A stretch of DNA of 64,000 nucleotides. Source: Sediminibacterium ginsengisoli (GTDB taxonomy: Bacteria; Bacteroidota; Bacteroidia; Chitinophagales; Chitinophagaceae). This document shows, piece after piece, positions 29,487 to 37,364 of the stretch. Every line of letters begins with the position of its first letter. The stretch's first letter is position 1. Below the pieces are notes generated by a model. The model made no database searches, had not been told where the DNA came from, and saw only the letters and a list, made by a program, of their open reading frames with translations. The DNA is taken from positions 62,001 through 126,000 of the forward strand of contig CAMDLR010000002.1 in the NCBI GenBank assembly GCA_945901845.1. The letters are read 5' to 3'. The position numbers were made by a program, and so were the translations under genes.

Positions 29487-30383
29487 TTATTTTGCTTTCA
29501 ACTTTTGATACCAAGAGTTACCATCGGCACCAATATTTCTTAAATGAATACTTGTAGCTGTTGCACCCAAAATTTCATACGTAGTACCGCCAGTTCCAAA
29601 GTTGATAATACCATTACCTGGAACCATAAATTGAATTCTAGTAGATACAGCAGGTGTAGAAGTAGAAGTAGCATCCATAAATGCTAATTTTTTAGTGCCT
29701 GTCGTAACAATGTTAAAACATGCATCACCACCGCTAAATCCATAAAATGCACTAGCAGCACCAATAGAAAATGACTGACCTTTATTATTGATTGTCATTG
29801 AAATATTGTTGAGCGCATCTTTAGAAAAAGTGATCTCGTCATCATAGGCACAAGCTTCTCTAGAATTAGGTGTTGCTGCATACCAAATAGGCCCAAAACC
29901 ATCAGCAGGTCCTACACCAAAATGACCAGGCGCTTCTTTATCTGTGATCCAAGTACGAGAACCTGTTCCAGTAAGTGCATCTAAAATTGCTTGCGGAATA
30001 GTAAAGGCAACAAATACGGTTACTTTTTTACTAATTACAGAAATAGCACCACCCGTACCAACGGCACGAACGGTAATGGTGTAGTCATTAACGCCTGGTG
30101 TTGGATACTTGTAAGTAATGGCACCAGAAGGAACCACTTGTGTTTTGCCGTCACCGAAATCAATATTGTACGTTAAAGCATCTGTTGCTTTTGTTGTAAT
30201 AGTAACAGTTCCTGTACCATTACCATTTGGATTTGCTACATCTTGGCCTGCTACTGCAGTAGTGAGTGTTAGGCCTGTTGGCGTTTTAACATTACCAAAA
30301 CTATATTCGGTTTTTTTACAAGAAATAAACCCAATGGTTGTGATAAACAAAACCGCAACAATATATTTTAAATTATTTTTCAT
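29487..30383 (-). CDS. PKD-domain surface lipoprotein (glycan-binding candidate)
   Basis: ORF 29487-30401; ATG 30383 gives a lipoprotein signal; PKD-like YNIDFGDGKTQVVPSGAITYKYPTPGVNDYTITVRAVG. Confidence 0.75.
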   Translation of the reverse strand: MKNNLKYIVAVLFITTIGFISCKKTEYSFGNVKTPTGLTLTTAVAGQDVANPNGNGTGTVTITTKATDALTYNIDFGDGKTQVVPSGAITYKYPTPGVNDYTITVRAVGTGGAISVISKKVTVFVAFTIPQAILDALTGTGSRTWITDKEAPGHFGVGPADGFGPIWYAATPNSREACAYDDEITFSKDALNNISMTINNKGQSFSIGAASAFYGFSGGDACFNIVTTGTKKLAFMDATSTSTPAVSTRIQFMVPGNGIINFGTGGTTYEILGATATSIHLRNIGADGNSWYQKLKAK

Positions 30384-30402
30384 AATTGTAGGTTTTATCA
30401 AA

Positions 30403-32481
30403 TTAATTTAAGGTGATATCATCAAATAAGAAAGTAAAGTTTGCAGAGCCATCACCAACTGTTCCTAAATCAAAAATCAAAACAATTTTTTGGTAGGTTC
30501 TAGCAGTATTGATAGCGCTATAGTCAAACGTTAATGTTTCCCAAGCACCGGCAACGGTAGTTGTTACTTCTTTCTCAAAACTAATGCCACCATCATTTTG
30601 GTTTTCAACTTTTAATAAAAGCTTAGCCCCCACTCTTGGAGAAAATACTTTTACTTTAAATGTTTTTGAAGTTGAGAAATCAATTGGAGCTGCTAAACCA
30701 ATCCAGCTTCCGCCCCAAATTTGACCTGCATTTTTAACCATCCTGCCCACTTTAGCACTTGTGTTACTACCGCCAGATTGAGGATTGTTAATAACTGTTG
30801 CAACACCACCATCAAAATCATTGAAAGTGTATGATAGTGAACTAGATTCAAATGTTAAAGGAAGACTTACCGTTTCTACAAAATTAGTTGCTAATTTTTT
30901 AACATCATCCCAATAAAAAACTTTACCGTTTCCGCTATTTCCAAAATCAAAGAATATTGACGCCATCGTAAAGGTATAGGTTGCATTAAATGCAGCAGTA
31001 CCAGGCGCTTGGTTGTTAAAATCAAAAATCAATGTTTCCCAAGCACCCGCAACAGTTGTTGTTGCAAATGTTTCTACAGAACGAGTAGGGTTGGTATGGT
31101 CTTCTACTTTTAATAAAACTTTAAGGCCCGCCGCTGGAGAATAAACGCGTACGCTCATTTGAGAAGCAGCAGCTGTTAAAGGAATGGCCGTTGCAAAACC
31201 AGTATTGGTTCCAATGGTCGTACCCGCCCAAGTTTCTGCACCATTAACTTTGGTTGTTTTTTTAACATTATTATTTGGATTGGTAGGATCTACCGCATCT
31301 ACTGTTTGGTTGTTACCAAAATCAGTTACCGTATAATTAACACCAGCCACATCAAATGTTACAGGTAAATCAATTCTAGAATTTGGCATTGCATCTGTAA
31401 GTCTAAAATCATCCATGTAAAAAGTGAAATTAGCAGAGCCATCACCAGGTGTGCCATTATCAAAAATTACAACGATGTTGTGGTACGCATTAGAGGTATT
31501 AATGGTTCTATAATCGAACGCTAAATCTTCCCATGCATTAGCAACTGTTGTTACTACTTCTTTTTCAAAAGCAATTGATCCGTTACCTGCATTTTCAACC
31601 TTGAGCAATACTTTAGCACCCACTCTTGGAGAAAATACTTTCATACGAAACACTTTATTGGCAGAAAAGTCGATAGGTCCACCAAGGCCAATCCAGCTTC
31701 CACCCCATGGATCACCTGCATTTTTTACCATTTTAGCCACTTTAGTAGATGCATTTGCAGCATTGCTATGTGGATTTGCAACAACTGTTACATTTCCACC
31801 ACTAAAATCATTCCAAGCATAATTGATTGAAGTAGACTCAAAAGTAATAGGTAATACAACAGGGTCTACAATCGTAATCACTTTTGTAAAAGTTGTTGTT
31901 GCAGCGCCACCACTTAATGCTACCACTCTAACCGTGTAAGCACCTGTTTTTGCATATACTTTAGAAATCGTTTGTCCTTCTAAAAAATTAGTTGGGACTT
32001 CATTCGCAACATCTCCAAAATAAACCTGAAAGAAAGTTTCATACAAAGCTTTTGCAGAAACATTTACTTTGTATTTATTAGCAGGATCAATAACTGCTGT
32101 TACCTCTAAATTTTCAGGGGCTTTAAAAGTTACGGTTAACTTTTGAGTTACAGTTGTAGAAACACCTGCAACGTTAGTGCCGGTAATTTTTACATCATAC
32201 ACGCCTTCTGGATATACTTTTGAAGTACTGCCACCAGGTAATACCTTAACGGGTCCAGCAGTTCCATGACCGTAAGCAATTTCAAAGCTCGCAACCCCTT
32301 CGCCGTTTGGTGTAATGGTTACAAGTCCTGTATTGTCTTGGGTGATGCTAAACATAGCGCCCAATTTTGCAGATGCTGCAGTCGTTTGAACGAAAGCTAC
32401 ATCATCATTGATTTCTTTTTTACATCCTGAGAATGTAGCAATGAGTATCAAGCAACTCAATAAATATTTTAATGTTTTCAT
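30403..32481 (-). CDS. Surface glycan-binding lipoprotein: two PKD-like domains + three tandem ~155-aa CBM-like domains
   Basis: Lipobox TFSGCKKE; three repeats beginning LPITFESTSINYAWNDF / LPVTFDVAGVNYTVTDF / LPLTFESSSLSYTFNDF. Confidence 0.8.
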   Translation of the reverse strand: MKTLKYLLSCLILIATFSGCKKEINDDVAFVQTTAASAKLGAMFSITQDNTGLVTITPNGEGVASFEIAYGHGTAGPVKVLPGGSTSKVYPEGVYDVKITGTNVAGVSTTVTQKLTVTFKAPENLEVTAVIDPANKYKVNVSAKALYETFFQVYFGDVANEVPTNFLEGQTISKVYAKTGAYTVRVVALSGGAATTTFTKVITIVDPVVLPITFESTSINYAWNDFSGGNVTVVANPHSNAANASTKVAKMVKNAGDPWGGSWIGLGGPIDFSANKVFRMKVFSPRVGAKVLLKVENAGNGSIAFEKEVVTTVANAWEDLAFDYRTINTSNAYHNIVVIFDNGTPGDGSANFTFYMDDFRLTDAMPNSRIDLPVTFDVAGVNYTVTDFGNNQTVDAVDPTNPNNNVKKTTKVNGAETWAGTTIGTNTGFATAIPLTAAASQMSVRVYSPAAGLKVLLKVEDHTNPTRSVETFATTTVAGAWETLIFDFNNQAPGTAAFNATYTFTMASIFFDFGNSGNGKVFYWDDVKKLATNFVETVSLPLTFESSSLSYTFNDFDGGVATVINNPQSGGSNTSAKVGRMVKNAGQIWGGSWIGLAAPIDFSTSKTFKVKVFSPRVGAKLLLKVENQNDGGISFEKEVTTTVAGAWETLTFDYSAINTARTYQKIVLIFDLGTVGDGSANFTFLFDDITLN

Positions 32482-32512
32482 ACTATTTAATTCAATAGAT
32501 TATACAATGAGG

Positions 32513-34024
32513 TTAATATCCAGCATTTTGGGTTAAACCAGAAATATCAACCTCTTGTTGAGGTATTGGGAACACTTCATGTTTATTAACTTTAAAGCCA
32601 GTAATTTTTGAAGCAGCAAGTCCAGTTCTAACAAGGTCAAAGAAACGATCTCCTTCCATTGCAAGTTCTAGTCGACGCTCATCCCAAATTGCTTGACGAA
32701 GTGCGGTTCCGGTTGCAGTAATATTATTAGAAGCATTACCAAATGCTCTTTGTCTTACTTGATTTAAATAACCTTGCGCTTTAGCATCATTAGGTGCAGT
32801 GGCTCTATTAAAGGCTTCTGCCGCCATTAATAAAACATCCGAGTAACGAATGATTCTGAAATTGTTGAGGTAGTTTAATTCTACTTGACCAGAAGTTTCT
32901 CCTTTACGTGGTAAATACTTTTGATTGTATAACCCGGTATTTTTAAATGGAGCCACTTGATAGGTAATATTAAGTGATGGATTTGCTGCTTTATAAGCTT
33001 CAATATCTAATACCGTTACGGTTTTACGCTTATCACCCGCAGCATAAGCAGCTGCTAAATTTTGCGTAGGTAAATTGGTACTCCAACCTGCCGCATAAGG
33101 CATTTGAGCAGAACCATTTAAGCCTCTAATACCACACTGTTGAATGGCATAGTTACCTTGGCCACGTGTTGCTCCACCCCAGTTATAGTATGGAGATACA
33201 TTAGAATATTGAATTTCAAAAACAGATTCAGATCCGTTTTCACCGCTTGCTAAATACATAGCACCAAAATCAGAAACGAGTGTAAATGCGTTTGCAGTGA
33301 TAACACTCTCTAACGCAGTTGCAGCTGCATCAAATTTATTTTGATAGAGGTATACTTTTCCAAGTAAGGCTTGTGCAGCGTACTTTGTAATTCTACCTTT
33401 TTGAACTTGAACTGCCGGAAGTGCTGTAACAGCAGCGGTTAAATCCGCTTCAATTTGCTTGTATACATCCGCTTTAGGAGAACGCTTTAAGCTTTTTGAT
33501 TGTGCAAGACTTAAACGCTTGTCTGTGAAAAGAGGTACATCACCAAACATACGTACAAGTGTAAAGTAGTAGTAGGCGCGTAAGAAATGAACTTCGCCAT
33601 ACAATGCTTCTTTACCAGCAAACTCAATTTTTTCACCCGCTAAATTAGCCGCTTTATTCTGCGTCATATAGTTGGCACGGTTAACACCTTCGTATGCAGA
33701 AACCCAGATTTCTTGTAGGGTTCCGTTTACAGGTGTGTGCGTATAATCGTCAATTTGTTGTAACGATAAAACGTCGGAAGCATTTTCTCCACCAGACACT
33801 GCATTATCAGATGCAATATCACCAATAGGCACTACTTGGTTAATCCATTGTAGTGGCGTGTATACGCTAACCAACATATTTCTGTAATCAGATGCTGACT
33901 TTAAATAGTCTTGCTCTGTGATCACAAAATCTTCGTGAGGATTGTAATCGACCCACTTTGTACAAGATATAAGCGTGGTAATAACTAAAACCAGGCCTAC
34001 TATTTTTATTGAATTGATCTTCAT
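32513..34024 (-). CDS. RagB/SusD family nutrient uptake outer-membrane protein
   Basis: SusD-like; C-terminal WDERRLELAMEGDRFFDLVRTG...HEVFPIPQQEVDISGLTQNAGY. Confidence 0.93.
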   Translation of the reverse strand: MKINSIKIVGLVLVITTLISCTKWVDYNPHEDFVITEQDYLKSASDYRNMLVSVYTPLQWINQVVPIGDIASDNAVSGGENASDVLSLQQIDDYTHTPVNGTLQEIWVSAYEGVNRANYMTQNKAANLAGEKIEFAGKEALYGEVHFLRAYYYFTLVRMFGDVPLFTDKRLSLAQSKSLKRSPKADVYKQIEADLTAAVTALPAVQVQKGRITKYAAQALLGKVYLYQNKFDAAATALESVITANAFTLVSDFGAMYLASGENGSESVFEIQYSNVSPYYNWGGATRGQGNYAIQQCGIRGLNGSAQMPYAAGWSTNLPTQNLAAAYAAGDKRKTVTVLDIEAYKAANPSLNITYQVAPFKNTGLYNQKYLPRKGETSGQVELNYLNNFRIIRYSDVLLMAAEAFNRATAPNDAKAQGYLNQVRQRAFGNASNNITATGTALRQAIWDERRLELAMEGDRFFDLVRTGLAASKITGFKVNKHEVFPIPQQEVDISGLTQNAGY

Positions 34025-34048
34025 AATTGTATATTTAAGTAGTGAAGA

Positions 34049-37000
34049 TTATAGTTTAATATCAAAGCCAAATGCAAATGTTCTGGCTTGAGGATATGCA
34101 CCACGATCGATACCTGTATCTAAAATGCCACCCGCAATTTCTGGATCAAATCCAGTATATTTTGTAAATACAAAAGCATTTTTTACTTGTGCATATACGC
34201 GAATACTGTTGAACCACTTTTTAGAAGCTGGCGTATTAAAGGTGTAACCGAGTTGAATATTCTTAATTTTCAAGAAAGAACCATCTTCGACATATCTGTC
34301 TGATACTCTAATATTACTATTTGCATCCACAAAAGAATATCTTGGTAAGCGTGCATCGTTTGTTGTACCCTCACCAGTCCAACGACCTAGTACAGAACGG
34401 TCTTTATTAGAGAAGTTAGCATTACGCTCATATGCTCGATAAATATCGTTACCTACAGAAGCATATAAGAATGTATTGAAATCGAAATTCTTGTAGCTCA
34501 AATTAAAGCTCCAACCCATTGTAAACTTAGGGAATGGATTACCAATATTTGTTTGGTCTGATGCATTGATAACACCATCACCATTCATATCTACATACTT
34601 GATGTCACCAGGTTGCGCACCTGCTTGTTTAGGTGAAGCTGCAACGTCTGCGGCGTTTTGGAAAAGACCTGCTGTTTTGTAGCCATAAAAATAACCTGGT
34701 GCAAATCCTTTTTCAAATACAGTAACACTTTGTGATTGACCATTAAAGTAAAACCCACCTAAGATTTTAGCAGTACCATTATCGTTGGTTGCAGTTACTA
34801 AATTAGTTGCAGTTGTGAAAGTCAATGCTGTATTGAATTTCAAATTTTTACCAATAGATTCGTTGTAATTTAAAGTGAAGTCAAAACCACTTGTTTTAGT
34901 AGCACCAATATTTGCAATTGGACTAGGAACTGTTCCTAAATACAATGAAGCAGCTGGGGTAAATAATAAACCATCCACTGTTTTTTGGAAATAGTCAGCG
35001 TTTAAAGAAACCTTATTATTAAGCACAACTAAATCAAAACCAATGTTTGATTGAATTTGCTTTTCCCATCTCAACGTAGTATTTGCAGAAGAACCTACTG
35101 TAGAACCTGGATAGAAAACATCATTAAATGTATATCCATTACTATTTGCAGTAGATCCGTAGCTTGGTCCACCAGTAACAATGCTCACAAATTGTGGGTT
35201 AACATTTTCGTTACCAATACTACCATAACTACCTCTAATTTTTAGTTGATCTACCCAGTTTGCCTTAAAGAATTTTTCTTTAGAAACAACCCATCCAAGA
35301 GATCCAGAATAGAAGTTACCAAATTTATTATCTACACCAAATGCATATGACCCGTCTCTACGTGCACTAAATGAAGCTAAATATTTGTCTTGGTAATCGT
35401 AGTTGATACGAGAAAAATAAGAGAGGTTTCTTCTAAAATATTGATAGTAGTACCCAGCTAAAGCATTGGTATTAGTAGCGATATTATTCCCTGTGGCAGC
35501 CGTAAAGTCTGCAAATTCCCAACTATTAAATGGAACATCTTGACGAGTAGCACCAGCCGCATTACCACTCACTTTTGCTAAAGAAAAACCAAGCACGGTT
35601 TCAAAATTATGATCCTGCTTTAATTTAAAATTATAGTTTGCAAAAGACTCCCAAGTATAATTGAAGTTGCTCACTTTTTCGTGTGCAACACTATTAAATC
35701 TACCCACAACTGTTGAACCATCTGCGTTCATTGAATTGTCTACGTTTAATGGGCCGTAAAATACAAGCGGGTTAAAACTTTTAGCATTACCATCATATTT
35801 TGTATAACCAAAACGTGAAGACAATGTAAGGTTGTTTAAAACCTTGTATTGTAACTCAAATTTTCCGTAGATTTTAGACCCTACATTTGAATTATAGGTA
35901 TTCTCTAATTTTGTAAGTGGGTTAAAAATTTCAGACAATAATAAATTACTGAATCCATATTTACCCGCTGTGTTAGGCACATTATTTAATACGCTAACAG
36001 TTGGATCAAAATTAATCGCACTTCCAATAACACTATTAAATGAATTCTCTTGGATTCCTTTAGAGTTCAAAGTAACGCCTGTAGTATTTAATAAGAACTT
36101 TAGTTTCTTAGAAATATCAAAAGTTAGGTTGGCAGAAAAGTTGCCTCTATCAAAACGAGATTTATCATTTCCTCCTACAATACCACCTTGGGTTAAATAA
36201 CCCGCAGATAAAAAGTAGGTCATATTTTCACTACCGCCTTGAGCTGCAATCGTATGAGATTGCAAAGCAGCTCTTTTAAATATTTGGTCTTGCCAATTGG
36301 TACCTACACCTAATAAAGATAGGTTTGGAAACACAATAGGGCCACCTGCAGTAGTACTACCTTCATTAATCATGGCACCATACTCTGTTGCATTTAATAC
36401 ACCTAGGGTATTCATGACTTCTTGTACACCATAGTTACTATTAATAGTAATAGCTGCTTTTTGGTTTTTTCTACCGCCTTTGGTGGTAACCACAATGACA
36501 CCATTACCACCTTTAACTCCAAATATGGCCGTGGTAGCAGCATCTTTTAATACGTTAATTGACTCAATGTCTGCTGCGTTGATTGCATTAAGATCAGTGA
36601 GTGTTTGAGGCACACCATCAATAATTACAACTGGATCGGTACCAGAAAAAGAAGGAATACCTCTAATTAATACAGTTGGCTTAGAACCAGGTGATCCAGA
36701 TTGGATAACGTTAACACCAGACGCCTTACCCTGTAAAGCCTCTTCCGTTCTTACGGGTTTTAGTTTTTCAATATCACTTGACTTTACTGTTGAAATAGCA
36801 CCAGATATTTTGGTCACCTTTTGGGTACCATAACCTACTACTACTACATCACCAAGTGTGTTTGCAGGATTTTGCTCTAAAGAAACCGCAACTTCACCTG
36901 CTTTTACTACCGTAACCTTGGAAGTAATTAAGCCTGTGTAAGTAATTTCTAGAACAGAACCTACAGCTGTGTTAAGTGAAAACCGGCCATTGGCATCGGT

Positions 37001-37165
37001 GAGGGCAAGTGATTTGCCCTTAATAGAAACAGAAGCGCCTACTAGCAATTCGCCAGTATTTTTGTTTTTGACACTACCGGTAACGGCAATTGATTGAGCG
37101 TAAAGCGTTTGTACGCCGAGCCCGAGCATCAAAACAAGGCACATAAGAATAAATCTTATTTTCAT
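34049..37165 (-). CDS. SusC/RagA family TonB-linked outer-membrane protein
   Basis: CarboxypepD_reg-like domain, LGDVVVVGYGTQKVTKISGAIS, plug, barrel, GAYPQARTFAFGFDIKL terminus. Confidence 0.95.
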   Translation of the reverse strand: MKIRFILMCLVLMLGLGVQTLYAQSIAVTGSVKNKNTGELLVGASVSIKGKSLALTDANGRFSLNTAVGSVLEITYTGLITSKVTVVKAGEVAVSLEQNPANTLGDVVVVGYGTQKVTKISGAISTVKSSDIEKLKPVRTEEALQGKASGVNVIQSGSPGSKPTVLIRGIPSFSGTDPVVIIDGVPQTLTDLNAINAADIESINVLKDAATTAIFGVKGGNGVIVVTTKGGRKNQKAAITINSNYGVQEVMNTLGVLNATEYGAMINEGSTTAGGPIVFPNLSLLGVGTNWQDQIFKRAALQSHTIAAQGGSENMTYFLSAGYLTQGGIVGGNDKSRFDRGNFSANLTFDISKKLKFLLNTTGVTLNSKGIQENSFNSVIGSAINFDPTVSVLNNVPNTAGKYGFSNLLLSEIFNPLTKLENTYNSNVGSKIYGKFELQYKVLNNLTLSSRFGYTKYDGNAKSFNPLVFYGPLNVDNSMNADGSTVVGRFNSVAHEKVSNFNYTWESFANYNFKLKQDHNFETVLGFSLAKVSGNAAGATRQDVPFNSWEFADFTAATGNNIATNTNALAGYYYQYFRRNLSYFSRINYDYQDKYLASFSARRDGSYAFGVDNKFGNFYSGSLGWVVSKEKFFKANWVDQLKIRGSYGSIGNENVNPQFVSIVTGGPSYGSTANSNGYTFNDVFYPGSTVGSSANTTLRWEKQIQSNIGFDLVVLNNKVSLNADYFQKTVDGLLFTPAASLYLGTVPSPIANIGATKTSGFDFTLNYNESIGKNLKFNTALTFTTATNLVTATNDNGTAKILGGFYFNGQSQSVTVFEKGFAPGYFYGYKTAGLFQNAADVAASPKQAGAQPGDIKYVDMNGDGVINASDQTNIGNPFPKFTMGWSFNLSYKNFDFNTFLYASVGNDIYRAYERNANFSNKDRSVLGRWTGEGTTNDARLPRYSFVDANSNIRVSDRYVEDGSFLKIKNIQLGYTFNTPASKKWFNSIRVYAQVKNAFVFTKYTGFDPEIAGGILDTGIDRGAYPQARTFAFGFDIKL

Positions 37166-37204
37166 AATGCAATCGTTTATGTGAAAGAAAAAAATGAACT
37201 TTTG

Positions 37205-37236
37205 GCAAGGTAAAAGTAGTCACAGATACTACAAAA
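37205..37236 (-). promoter_or_regulatory. Candidate promoter of the beta-glucan PUL (susC)
   Basis: Minus strand: TTTTG (-33, 37232-37236), 19-bp spacer, TACCTTGC (-7-like, 37205-37212; imperfect TANNTTTG); the spacer largely consists of the inverted repeat GTAGT-N7-ACTAC (37216-37232). Confidence 0.5.
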
Positions 37237-37251
37237 TCTTTATTGTTTAAC

Positions 37252-37321
37252 ACTTCAATACTACATCACTATTTTTAACTAATTGATTATCAATAATATA
37301 AATTACTTCAATACTACATCA
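37252..37321. repeat. Direct repeats ACTTCAATACTACATCA x2 (candidate operator) in the susC/regulator intergenic region
   Basis: Exact 17-bp copies at 37252-37268 and 37305-37321 (53-bp offset); an 8-bp core ATACTACA recurs at 37226-37233. Confidence 0.8.
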
Positions 37322-37364
37322 ATGAAGATTTCATATATTTAAGTTTAAATAAAATCTTTGAGCA

